Shown here: piece by piece, positions 1-7,000 of the stretch
Layout of the letters: every line of letters starts with the position of its first letter
Numbering within the stretch: position 1 is the stretch's first letter
Assembly (NCBI RefSeq): GCF_021404305.1
Contig: NZ_JABFTX010000002.1
Span: 1-64,000, forward strand
Direction of reading: 5' to 3'
DNA from: Billgrantia ethanolica
GTDB taxonomy: Bacteria; Pseudomonadota; Gammaproteobacteria; Pseudomonadales; Halomonadaceae
Length of the DNA: 64,000 nt
Notes under the pieces: generated by a model
What the model was told of the DNA's origin: nothing
Database searches by the model: none
What the model saw: only the letters and a program-made list of their open reading frames with translations
Made by a program: the position numbers and the translations under genes

Positions 1-235
<235 letters not shown>

Positions 236-340
236 TATAACCCCAAGGGGTCTGCGCATTGCGCGCGCAATTGACGGATACGCCCCGTGACCGCAAGGCA
301 CGGACGAGACGATCGCGTCAGCATGATTCCAACCGTTTTC

Positions 341-457
341 GCCTGACGACCATAGCGAGTGGGAACCACCTGATCCCATGCCGAACTCAGCAGTGAAACC
401 GCTCAGCGCCGATGGTAGTGTGGGGCCTCCCCATGCGAGAGTAGGTCATCGTCAGGC
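341..457 (+). rRNA. rrf: 5S ribosomal RNA
   Basis: Complete 5S rRNA of about 117 bases. The 5' gcctgacgacc and the 3' gtcatcgtcaggc form the terminal helix I, and the internal ccgaactcagcagtgaaac stretch is the conserved loop B/C region. It follows the 23S 3' end by about 105 bases, as in a normal 16S-23S-5S operon, and is followed at once by a strong hairpin terminator. Confidence 0.96.
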
Positions 458-467
458 ACTTCTTCAG

Positions 468-500
468 AAACCCCGGCCAACTGGTCGGGGTTTCGTCGTT
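468..500 (+). terminator. rRNA operon terminator 1
   Basis: AAACCCCG-gCC / aact / GGtCGGGGTTT hairpin ten bases after the end of 5S, followed by a broken T-rich run. It is repeated almost exactly at 718-743. Confidence 0.85.
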
Positions 501-502
501 TA

Positions 503-552
503 GGGGCCTCCCATGGAGAGTAGCGGGGAGCCGCCCTGGACATCGTCAGGCA
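503..552 (+). repeat. degenerate copy of the 5S rRNA 3' tail (copy 1)
   Basis: Contains gggcctcccatg-gagagtag and catcgtcaggca, which match the last 30 or so bases of the 5S gene at 427-458, but with about 18 extra bases (cggggagccgccctgga) inserted between the two blocks. The 5' two thirds of 5S are missing, so this is not a functional second 5S gene. The insert can pair back on the cctccc block. Confidence 0.7.
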
Positions 553-560
553 TTTATTCC

Positions 561-595
561 AAAAATCCCGAGTACGAAAGTGCTCAGGATTTTTT
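561..595 (+). terminator. rRNA operon terminator 2
   Basis: AAAAATCC-c-GAGtAC / gaaa / GTgCTC-a-GGATTTTTT, a long hairpin with a GAAA loop and a T run, following the first degenerate 5S tail. Confidence 0.85.
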
Positions 596-644
596 CATGG
601 GCATGGGTCGGCCCGCTCTCTGTTTCGTGGGGCCGGTCCGCGAA

Positions 645-710
645 GGGCGGGGCGCTCTCACCCCCCCATGCGAGAGTAGCGGAGCGCCGCCCGGGACATC
701 GTCAGGCACT
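645..710 (+). repeat. degenerate copy of the 5S rRNA 3' tail (copy 2) inside a hairpin
   Basis: Bases 664-710 repeat the end of 5S (cccatgcgagagtag, then catcgtcaggcact), again with an extra GC-rich insert between the two blocks, related to that of copy 1. The left arm GGGCGGGGCGCT at 645-656 can pair with AGCGCCGCCC at 683-692, so the copy sits inside an imperfect stem. The downstream 40 bases, including the terminator, also copy the sequence after the true 5S. Confidence 0.7.
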
Positions 711-717
711 TATTCAG

Positions 718-746
718 AAACCCCGGCCAACTGGTCGGGGTTTCGC
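718..746 (+). terminator. rRNA operon terminator 3 (copy of terminator 1)
   Basis: The same AAACCCCGGCC / aact / GGTCGGGGTTT hairpin as at 468-493, following the second degenerate 5S tail. Confidence 0.85.
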
Positions 747-768
747 CGTTTAGGCCCTTATCTCTCCC

Positions 769-804
769 AAACCCCGAGCTTAGCCGAGCTCGGGGTTTTT
801 CTTT
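769..804 (+). terminator. terminator 4, upstream of birA
   Basis: Perfect 12-base-pair stem AAACCCCGAGCT / tagccg / AGCTCGGGGTTT followed by T-rich sequence. It closes the 458-876 non-coding stretch, which otherwise holds only the 5S tail copies and the birA promoter. Confidence 0.9.
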
Positions 805-818
805 ATCCGATCAATGCG

Positions 819-847
819 TTTCCGCCGCAGCGGCAGTTCGCTAGAAT
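819..847 (+). promoter_or_regulatory. candidate sigma-70 promoter of birA-coaX
   Basis: TTTCCG (819-824) and TAGAAT (842-847) are separated by 17 bases and lie 30 bases upstream of the birA start codon, after the last rRNA terminator. No BirA-type operator palindrome is obvious. Confidence 0.5.
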
Positions 848-876
848 GACTTTTTTCCCGACCAGGGCAATAGAGC

Positions 877-1860
877 ATGACCATCGGTGATCTCATTCGG
901 CTGCTGAGCGACGGAGAGTTCCATTCCGGCGAGCAGTTGGGGGAACGGCTGGGTGTATCGCGCACCGCGGTGTGGAAGCAGCTCAAGAAGCTCGAGGCAA
1001 TGGAGATCCCGCTCGAGGCGGTCAAGGGGCAGGGGTACCGCCTCTCTGCGCCGCTGGAGCTGCTGGATGGGTCGCGAATCGTGGCCGAACTGTCGCGCAA
1101 GGGGCGGCAGCATCTGGCCAGGCTCTTCGTCGAGGAGACGCTTCCCTCGAGCAACGAATTCATTCGCCAGCGCTTCGCTCAAGGTGCCGGGCATGGCGAA
1201 GTGTGCCTGGTGGAGCAGCAGAGTGCGGGGCGCGGACGGCGTGGGCGGGTCTGGACGACGCCCTGGGGGCGTGCGCTGATGCTGTCGGTCGGGTGGCGCT
1301 TCGAAACCGGCGTGGTGGCGCTGGAGGGGTTGAGCCTCGCGGTGGGGGTCGCGCTGTCTCGCGTACTGGAGCGCCACGGTGTATCTTCCAGGCTCAAGTG
1401 GCCGAATGATGTGCTACTCGAGGATGAGGCGGGGCATCTGGGCAAGCTGGCAGGCATCTTGGTCGAAATCAGCGGGGACGCAGCGGGTCCGTGTGAGGTC
1501 GTGGTGGGCATGGGCATCAACTTCGACCTTCCGGCGAGCTTCCGAGAGACGATCGAGCAGAGGGTGGCTGCCGTACATGATCAGGCCGCGTCGCTCTCAC
1601 GCAATCGCCTGGCAGCTGAGCTGTTGGATGAGCTCATGCCGCTGCTGGCCGAGTATGAGGCATCCGGTTTTGTCGCCTGGCAAGAGGAGTGGAATGCACG
1701 GCATGCCTTTCAGGGTTGTCAGGTCGAAGTGCAGAGAGGGCAGCAGCGGTTCACGGCAACGGCCGAAACCGTCGATGCCTCTGGCAACCTCTGGGTTTGC
1801 CATGAGCGTGGGCGAGAGCGCCTGGGAGGTGGTGAGATCAGCGTGCGTGGGCGTACATGA
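877..1860 (+). CDS. birA: bifunctional biotin--[acetyl-CoA-carboxylase] ligase / biotin operon repressor BirA
   Basis: Activates biotin to biotinyl-5'-AMP and attaches it to the acceptor lysine of the biotin carboxyl carrier protein of acetyl-CoA carboxylase. In E. coli the holo-form also represses biotin synthesis. The 327-residue length fits the two-function form: an N-terminal winged helix (about 1-60, with SRTAVWKQLKKLE as recognition region) precedes the catalytic domain, which carries the biotin-binding GRGRRGR loop (118-124), KWPND (174-178) and GKLAGILVE (189-197). ATG start with only a weak AGGG Shine-Dalgarno. Its last four bases overlap coaX, so the two cofactor genes are co-transcribed. 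Confidence 0.95.
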   Translation: MTIGDLIRLLSDGEFHSGEQLGERLGVSRTAVWKQLKKLEAMEIPLEAVKGQGYRLSAPLELLDGSRIVAELSRKGRQHLARLFVEETLPSSNEFIRQRFAQGAGHGEVCLVEQQSAGRGRRGRVWTTPWGRALMLSVGWRFETGVVALEGLSLAVGVALSRVLERHGVSSRLKWPNDVLLEDEAGHLGKLAGILVEISGDAAGPCEVVVGMGINFDLPASFRETIEQRVAAVHDQAASLSRNRLAAELLDELMPLLAEYEASGFVAWQEEWNARHAFQGCQVEVQRGQQRFTATAETVDASGNLWVCHERGRERLGGGEISVRGRT

Positions 1861-2696
1861 TCCTTGACCTGGACATCGGCAATACGCTTTCCAAGTGGCG
1901 GCTGAAGGATGCCGACAGCAGCGAGATTCGCTCACGGGGAGCCGTCTGGACCCGCGAGGAGTGGAAGCCCGGCTCCGATATTCCCGATCTTGACGTGGTG
2001 GAGGCGGTGCGAATCTCGAGCGTTGCGCGCCAGGCGGTGCTGGAGCAGACGGTCACGCTGCTGCAGAGCCGGGTGCGCAGCGTCCATGTGGCGCGCTCGG
2101 TACCCGAAGCCTTGGGCGTGGTCAACGGCTACCAGGAGCCTCATCGTCTGGGCGTCGATCGCTGGATGGGCGTGCTGGCCGGCTACCAGCTGGCCGGTGG
2201 GTGCTGCGCCGTGGATTGCGGCAGTGCCATTACCATCGATTTCGTGCTGCCGGGCGGGCGTCACCTGGGGGGCTATATCCTGCCGGGGCTGCGTCTGATG
2301 AAGGAGAGCCTGCAGCTCGGCACGCGCAATGTGGCCATCGATCCCGATAGCGAGGCAGAGGAGCTGCTGCTGCCGGGGCGGCGTACCGTCGAGGCCGTGA
2401 ATCATGGCATCTATCTGGCCGCTGTCAGTGCCGTCAATCGAATCTATGCCGAGGTCTGCGACCGTGAAGGGATCGCCTTGCCGCTGCTGCTGACGGGCGG
2501 TGATGCGCGCGTGGTGGCGCGAGGGGTACATTCGCCCCATGCGATATGGCCTGACATGGTCTATGGCGGGCTCGAGGCGTGTTTTCCGCTGACCGCCGCC
2601 GAGCGAGCCGGGCGCATGTCGGGTGCGCCACGCGTGCCTGAACCTGCAGGCCTCGAAAAAATCAGGGCAGGCCTTGCATTCTCCATGCTGCTTTGA
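1857..2696 (+). CDS. coaX: type III pantothenate kinase
   Basis: Phosphorylates pantothenate, the first step of coenzyme A synthesis. At 279 residues it fits the CoaX family of the ASKHA fold. Visible motifs are DIGNT (6-10, phosphate loop 1), PHRLGVDRW (95-103) and DCGSAITIDF (120-129, phosphate loop 2). Type III kinases are generally not inhibited by CoA, unlike CoaA. The start ATG overlaps the birA stop (ATGA), a common birA-coaX arrangement. The C-terminus ends in a short hydrophobic tail just before the tRNA cluster, and no type I coaA is seen in the window. Confidence 0.94.
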   Translation: MILDLDIGNTLSKWRLKDADSSEIRSRGAVWTREEWKPGSDIPDLDVVEAVRISSVARQAVLEQTVTLLQSRVRSVHVARSVPEALGVVNGYQEPHRLGVDRWMGVLAGYQLAGGCCAVDCGSAITIDFVLPGGRHLGGYILPGLRLMKESLQLGTRNVAIDPDSEAEELLLPGRRTVEAVNHGIYLAAVSAVNRIYAEVCDREGIALPLLLTGGDARVVARGVHSPHAIWPDMVYGGLEACFPLTAAERAGRMSGAPRVPEPAGLEKIRAGLAFSMLL

Positions 2697-2772
2697 CACA
2701 ATGCAGCGCGTTCCGAGGCCAAGGGGTCGCCGCACTGGCGGGCTTTTCGGCAAGTGGCTGATAAGTAAGCGC

Positions 2773-2800
2773 TTGACATGGCTTCGGTAGGCGGTAGAAT
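2773..2800 (+). promoter_or_regulatory. promoter of the tRNA-Tyr/Gly/Thr cluster
   Basis: TTGACA (2773-2778, perfect -35) and TAGAAT (2795-2800) with a 16-base spacer, 12 bases before tRNA-Tyr. A GC-rich gagccgcc follows the -10, as in stringently controlled stable-RNA promoters. The rest of the 2697-2812 gap shows no gene. Confidence 0.85.
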
Positions 2801-2812
2801 GAGCCGCCATCT

Positions 2813-2896
<84 letters not shown>

Positions 2897-2940
2897 GATT
2901 GTCCCATCGAGGTGTGAGTCTGGATGGGAAGAGTGGGTAG

Positions 2941-3014
<74 letters not shown>

Positions 3015-3051
3015 GGTGTTCAGCTGTGATAGCTTGGGTGCGAAAGGTTTT

Positions 3052-3126
3052 GCTCATGTAGCTCAGGGGTAGAGCACACCCTTGGTAAGGGTGAGGTCGA
3101 CGGTTCAAATCCGTCCATGAGCTCCA
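3052..3126 (+). tRNA. tRNA-Thr (GGT)
   Basis: Acceptor gctcatg pairs with catgagc, anticodon GGT at 3084-3086, T-arm cggttcaaatccg, encoded CCA. Last gene of the three-tRNA transcript, followed by a terminator instead of tuf. Confidence 0.97.
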
Positions 3127-3132
3127 ATACAG

Positions 3133-3163
3133 AAAGGCGGGCCTGGGCTCGCCTTTCTTTTCT
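3133..3163 (+). terminator. terminator of the tRNA cluster
   Basis: AAAGGCG...CGCCTTT hairpin with a ctttctttt tail, directly after tRNA-Thr. It separates this transcript from the tRNA-Trp-secE unit. Confidence 0.8.
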
Positions 3164-3189
3164 TCACGGCGCAGTTGCGTCGGGAAGGG

Positions 3190-3218
3190 TTGCCACGAGG
3201 CGGAGCATCCGCTATCAT
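3190..3218 (+). promoter_or_regulatory. promoter of tRNA-Trp-secE-nusG
   Basis: TTGCCA (3190-3195) and TATCAT (3213-3218) with a 17-base spacer, about 50 bases before tRNA-Trp and after the tRNA-cluster terminator. Confidence 0.75.
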
Positions 3219-3268
3219 GGCGCCCGCTGTTGCGTCTGCGTCTGCAAGAGGTGCTGCGTAACAGGTAC

Positions 3269-3344
<76 letters not shown>

Positions 3345-3411
3345 ACCTTCCCCAGGTTGGCTTCTTCATACGAACATGCTCGATTGCCGCACCCTGAGGA
3401 GTCTCGTTTTC

Positions 3412-3780
3412 ATGAAACACAACGCCGAGGTGCAGGAGTCGCGCCACGACGGGCTCAAGTGGGCGGTTGTCGTCACGCTGGTGACGCTTGCTGTGGTGGG
3501 CAATACCTACTTCGCCGATCAGGCGCTTCTCTATCGTGTGCTTGGTGTCGTGGTGCTCTGTCTGGGTGCTGCCGGACTTGCCCTGACGACCGCCAGGGGG
3601 CGCGATCTCGCCGAACTGGCCAAGAGCGCCAAGAAAGAGATTCAGCGTGTGGTGTGGCCGACCCGTCCCGAAACGGTGCAGACGACCGCCATCGTGCTGG
3701 TCGCAGTGCTGATCGTCGGGCTGATGCTGTGGCTGATCGACACCCTTCTTAGCTGGGCGATGTCCGGCGTCATCGGTTAG
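3412..3780 (+). CDS. secE: preprotein translocase subunit SecE
   Basis: Inner-membrane clamp subunit of the SecYEG protein-export channel; its SecY partner is encoded at 29166. The 122 residues contain three hydrophobic helices (about 15-35, 40-60 and the conserved last one around 95-115), the gammaproteobacterial three-helix form. The cytoplasmic amphipathic segment [18 protein letters not shown], which contacts SecY, precedes the last helix. I chose ATG 3412 rather than an in-frame ATG at 3376 because GAGGAG lies about ten bases upstream and the protein then begins MKHNAEVQ. nusG follows after 8 bases. Confidence 0.95.
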   Translation: MKHNAEVQESRHDGLKWAVVVTLVTLAVVGNTYFADQALLYRVLGVVVLCLGAAGLALTTARGRDLAELAKSAKKEIQRVVWPTRPETVQTTAIVLVAVLIVGLMLWLIDTLLSWAMSGVIG

Positions 3781-3788
3781 GAGTCTTC

Positions 3789-4322
3789 ATGTCCAAGCGT
3801 TGGTACGTCGTTCACGCCTACTCCGGCTTCGAGAAGCATGTCATGCGCTCCCTCAAGGAGCGCGTGAAGATGTATGGCATGGAGGATCGCTTTGGCGAGA
3901 TCCTGGTGCCGACCGAAGAGGTCGTCGAGGTGCGTGACGGCAAGCGTCGCAAGAGCGAGCGCAAGTTCTATCCCGGCTACGTGCTGGTCGAGATGGAGAT
4001 GGACGACGGGACCTGGCACCTGGTCAACGAGACCCCGCGCGTGATGGGGTTCATCGGTGGTACCAAGGAGAAGCCGGCGCCGATCACCCAGAAAGAGGCT
4101 GACGCCATCCTGCGTCGCGTGAAGGACGGCAGCGACAAGCCGCGGCCCAAGACCATGTTCGAGCCGGGTCAGTCCGTGCGGGTCATTGATGGTCCCTTTG
4201 CCGACTTCAATGGCGTGGTCGAAGAGGTCAACTACGACAAGAGTCGCCTGCAGGTCAGCGTGCTGATCTTCGGTCGGGCGACGCCTGTCGAACTCGAGTT
4301 CTCGCAGGTCGAGAAGGAATGA
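3789..4322 (+). CDS. nusG: transcription termination/antitermination protein NusG
   Basis: Binds RNA polymerase through its NGN domain and couples it to Rho or to ribosomal protein S10 (here rpsJ). The 177 residues match the family: NGN domain at about 1-115 beginning [13 protein letters not shown], a linker, and a C-terminal KOW domain at about 124-177 with [17 protein letters not shown]. It is co-transcribed with secE. A hairpin and a probable L1 regulatory site separate it from rplK. Confidence 0.97.
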   Translation: MSKRWYVVHAYSGFEKHVMRSLKERVKMYGMEDRFGEILVPTEEVVEVRDGKRRKSERKFYPGYVLVEMEMDDGTWHLVNETPRVMGFIGGTKEKPAPITQKEADAILRRVKDGSDKPRPKTMFEPGQSVRVIDGPFADFNGVVEEVNYDKSRLQVSVLIFGRATPVELEFSQVEKE

Positions 4323-4346
4323 TTCTCGACCTCTGATTTGCTTTGT

Positions 4347-4396
4347 GGCCGCTTAGGCGGCCGTTTAACCCGGGGAGCCGCAAGGCGCTACTACCC
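4347..4396 (+). promoter_or_regulatory. rplK leader: hairpin and candidate L1 autoregulatory site
   Basis: Seen: GGCCGC / ttag / GCGGCC at 4347-4362, then GGGAGCC / gcaa / GGC with a pairing CCC at 4394-4396, just before the rplK Shine-Dalgarno. Known: in E. coli L1 represses rplK-rplA translation by binding a short helix with an internal loop in the rplK leader. Inference: the second element is that site, made of GGG/CCC, an asymmetric internal loop, and GCC/GGC capped by a GCAA tetraloop. Confidence 0.5.
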
Positions 4397-4411
4397 AACT
4401 GGAGTCTACTC

Positions 4412-4843
4412 ATGGCCAAGAAAGTACAGGCTTACATCAAGCTGCAGGTTGCAGCTGGTAAGGCCAATCCGAGTCCCCCCGTGGGCCCCGCGCTGGGTCA
4501 GCACGGCGTGAACATCATGGAGTTCTGCAAGGCGTTCAACGCCGCGACGCAGGAGATCGAGCCGGGTCTGCCAACTCCCGTGGTGATCACCGTCTATTCC
4601 GACCGCAGCTTCACCTTCATCACCAAGACGCCGCCGGCGGCCGTCCTGCTGAAGAAGGCGGCTGGCATCAAGTCCGGCTCCGGTGAGCCGAACAAGAAGA
4701 AGGTCGGCACCGTGACCCGTGAACAGCTCGAAGAGATTGCCAAGACCAAGGAGCCGGATCTGACGGCTGCCGATCTCGACGCCGCGGTGCGTACCATTGC
4801 CGGTAGTGCCCGCAGCATGGGCCTCAACGTGGAGGGTCTCTGA
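4412..4843 (+). CDS. rplK: 50S ribosomal protein L11
   Basis: Binds the GTPase-associated region of 23S rRNA with the L10-L12 stalk and is needed for (p)ppGpp synthesis by RelA. The 143 residues start [16 protein letters not shown]. The Pro-rich [19 protein letters not shown] loop of the N-terminal domain is intact, and the C-terminal RNA-binding domain follows. The start is the ATG at 4412 after GGAG; an in-frame upstream ATG at 4343 lies in the leader hairpin and was rejected. rplA follows after two bases. Confidence 0.98.
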   Translation: MAKKVQAYIKLQVAAGKANPSPPVGPALGQHGVNIMEFCKAFNAATQEIEPGLPTPVVITVYSDRSFTFITKTPPAAVLLKKAAGIKSGSGEPNKKKVGTVTREQLEEIAKTKEPDLTAADLDAAVRTIAGSARSMGLNVEGL

Positions 4844-4845
4844 TC

Positions 4846-5538
4846 ATGGCCAAGCTTTCCAAGCGCGCTCAGATGATTCGCGAGAGGGTTGACGCCTCCA
4901 AGGCTTACAGTCTGGAAGAGGCCGTGGCTCTGCTTGCCGAGCTCTCTACCGTGAAATTCAAGGAGTCGCTGGACGTCGCCATCAATCTGGGCGTCGATCC
5001 GCGTAAATCCGACCAGGTGGTGCGTGGCGCTACCGTCATGCCCAACGGTACCGGCAAGGACGTGCGCGTTGCCGTGTTCGCTCAGGGTGCCAATGCAGAC
5101 GCCGCCAAGGAAGCCGGTGCCGATATCGTCGGCATGGACGACCTGGCCGAGCAGGTCAAGAAAGGTCAGCTCGACTTCGACGTGGTCATCGCTTCGCCGG
5201 ACGCCATGCGCGTGGTCGGTCAGCTGGGCCAGATCCTCGGTCCGCGCGGCCTGATGCCAAACCCCAAGGTCGGCACCGTGACGCCCGACGTGGCCACCGC
5301 GGTGAAGAATGCCAAGGCCGGTCAGGTGCGTTTCCGTACCGACAAGAACGGCATCATTCACACCACTCTGGGCAAGGTCGACTTCGATGCCGACGCCATC
5401 CGCGGCAACCTGGAAGCGCTGGTCGCGGACCTCAAGCGTCTCAAGCCGAGCACGTCCAAGGGTATCTATTTCAAGAAGGTCACCCTGTCCACTACCATGG
5501 GCCCGGGCCTGACCCTCGACCACTCTGCCCTCGTCTAA
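4846..5538 (+). CDS. rplA: 50S ribosomal protein L1
   Basis: Forms the mobile L1 stalk that moves deacylated tRNA out of the E site, and in E. coli represses its own rplK-rplA mRNA. The 230 residues are close to the E. coli 234. The highly conserved [15 protein letters not shown] stretch and the C-terminal STTMGPG motif are present. It is translationally coupled to rplK (two-base gap) and followed by the L10 leader. Confidence 0.98.
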   Translation: MAKLSKRAQMIRERVDASKAYSLEEAVALLAELSTVKFKESLDVAINLGVDPRKSDQVVRGATVMPNGTGKDVRVAVFAQGANADAAKEAGADIVGMDDLAEQVKKGQLDFDVVIASPDAMRVVGQLGQILGPRGLMPNPKVGTVTPDVATAVKNAKAGQVRFRTDKNGIIHTTLGKVDFDADAIRGNLEALVADLKRLKPSTSKGIYFKKVTLSTTMGPGLTLDHSALV

Positions 5539-5601
5539 GGACGCGGTAGAGAAGAGTTGCAAGAACTTTGCGGTCCCCGAGGTCCTGCCTGGCAGGGGCG
5601 A

Positions 5602-5760
5602 GGGGCACCGTCAAAGACCGCAGGTGCCGCCCTCTTTCGAGTGGGCGGCTTAATCTCCCCTAGGGGTGCCTGCGCAGATGGTGTGGCCGCCAGAACGCTG
5701 GTGAGCACCATCACCCAGGACTCCCATCGGCGCTTGCGCTGAGGGGAGAGATGGTAACCA
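5602..5760 (+). ncRNA. L10 leader (r-protein autoregulatory RNA upstream of rplJ)
   Basis: The 265-base gap before rplJ contains the conserved L10-leader core: caccgtcaaagaccgcagg (5606-5624) faces cctgcgcagatggtg (5669-5683), with an inner GCCGCCC/GGGCGGC hairpin (5626-5649) and the characteristic cttaatctcc. Known: L10, with L7/L12, binds such a kink-turn structure to repress rplJL translation. The strong second stem-loops up to about 5760 probably control access to the rplJ start. Confidence 0.85.
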
Positions 5761-5803
5761 CCGGAGTCCGCTTATGCGGTTCCGGCACGAAGGAGTGATC
5801 ACT

Positions 5804-6307
5804 GTGCCACTAGCACTCGAAGGCAAGAAGGCGATCGTTGCCGAGGTCAGTGAAGCTGCCAAGAGCGCACTCTCCGTCGTAGTTGCCGATTCTCGTGGCG
5901 TCACGGTCGAGAAGATGACCGGTCTGCGCAAGCAGGCCCGCGAGAATGGCGTCCAGCTGCGTGTTGTTCGCAACACCCTGGCACGCCGCGCCCTTTCCGG
6001 CACTCAGTGGGAGTGTCTGAACGAGAGCTTCGTCGGTCCGACTCTGCTGGCGTTTTCCACCGAGCATCCGGGCGCTGCCGCCCGTCTGTTCAAGGATTTC
6101 GCCAAGGATGAGAAGAACTTCGAAGTCAAGGCGCTGGCCTACGAAGGCGAGCTGATTGCGGCAAGCGACATTGACCGTCTGGCAACCCTGCCGACTTATG
6201 ACGAGGCAATCGCCAAGCTGATGTCCGTCATGAAGGAAGCATCTGCCGGCAAGCTGGTTCGTACTCTGGCCGCCCTGCGCGACCAGAAGCAGGAACAGGC
6301 CGCCTAA
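5804..6307 (+). CDS. rplJ: 50S ribosomal protein L10
   Basis: Base of the ribosomal stalk: its C-terminal helix carries the L7/L12 dimers and its N-terminal domain binds 23S rRNA beside L11. The 167 residues start [15 protein letters not shown] chose the GTG at 5804 because AGGAG lies 8 bases upstream and the family begins with this sequence; an upstream ATG at 5774 would add ten unrelated residues. Its translation is expected to be repressed by L10 through the leader before it. rplL follows after 86 bases. Confidence 0.95.
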   Translation: MPLALEGKKAIVAEVSEAAKSALSVVVADSRGVTVEKMTGLRKQARENGVQLRVVRNTLARRALSGTQWECLNESFVGPTLLAFSTEHPGAAARLFKDFAKDEKNFEVKALAYEGELIAASDIDRLATLPTYDEAIAKLMSVMKEASAGKLVRTLAALRDQKQEQAA

Positions 6308-6393
6308 TCGGCGAACTCGTTGCTGTAGCCTGAATCGAACACTGAATAGAGCGCTCGGTGCGCCGAGGCTCCCGCAAAGTTAGGAATACCGAA

Positions 6394-6765
6394 ATGGCAC
6401 TGACCAAAGAAGACATCATCAACGCCGTCGCCGACATGTCCGTGATGGAAGTCGTCGAGCTGATCGAAGCGATGGAAGAGAAGTTCGGCGTCTCTGCCGC
6501 TGCCGCCGTTGTGGCCGGTCCGGCTGCTGGTGGTGAAGCCGCTGCCGAAGAGCAGACCGAGTTCGACCTGGTGCTGGCCAGCGCCGGCGACAAGAAGGTC
6601 AACGTGATCAAGGCTGTGCGCGAGATCACCGGTCTGGGCCTGAAGGAAGCCAAGGCTGCCGTCGACGGCGCCCCGGCTACCATCAAGGAAGCCATGCCCA
6701 AGGCAGAGGCCGATGAGGCCAAGAAGAAGCTGGAAGAAGCCGGCGCCACCGTGGAACTCAAGTAA
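6394..6765 (+). CDS. rplL: 50S ribosomal protein L7/L12
   Basis: Stalk protein present in several dimers per ribosome; recruits translation factors. The 123 residues show the N-terminal dimerisation domain (1-30, [19 protein letters not shown]), the Ala/Gly-rich hinge (about 38-55) and the acidic C-terminal factor-binding domain ending [13 protein letters not shown]. Start ATG 6394 is chosen by homology; an in-frame start at 6358 is in untranslated sequence. Synthesis is coupled to rplJ. A hairpin between this gene and rpoB limits read-through. Confidence 0.97.
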   Translation: MALTKEDIINAVADMSVMEVVELIEAMEEKFGVSAAAAVVAGPAAGGEAAAEEQTEFDLVLASAGDKKVNVIKAVREITGLGLKEAKAAVDGAPATIKEAMPKAEADEAKKKLEEAGATVELK

Positions 6766-6807
6766 CCCCTTGGTTTCCATGGCTTCACGCGCTGCGTAAG
6801 CTTCCAC

Positions 6808-6843
6808 GGCTGGTGGCGGGCCCTCCCGCTGCCGGCCTTTTTC
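6808..6843 (+). terminator. rplL-rpoB attenuator hairpin
   Basis: GGC-TGG-tg-GCGGG / ccct / CCCGC-tg-CCgGCC stem with a six-T tail, in the 235-base gap between rplL and rpoB. In E. coli a partial terminator at this position sets the ratio of ribosomal protein to RNA polymerase mRNA; the same role is inferred here. Confidence 0.8.
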
Positions 6844-7000
6844 TGTTGCACTAGCGCCTTGCTGACGCAGCGTCGCTAGCAGAATCCCGACGGCGAGCTA
6901 CCCCCTGTGGAGCTTGCCGTCAGCGCCTGACGGGGGCGGTCTCGTCGGGCGGCGCCGACCACGCATCGGTCACCCATGGTGAACAAGCTGGGGAATACAG

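Noticed and set aside
503..710. Possible second and third complete 5S rRNA genes.
   Set aside because: Only the 3' tails are present, interrupted by inserts, and the helix I 5' strand is missing.
513..890. Open frame over the 5S tail repeats and birA promoter.
   Set aside because: It translates rRNA-derived repeats and terminators, with no ribosome-binding site and no family match.
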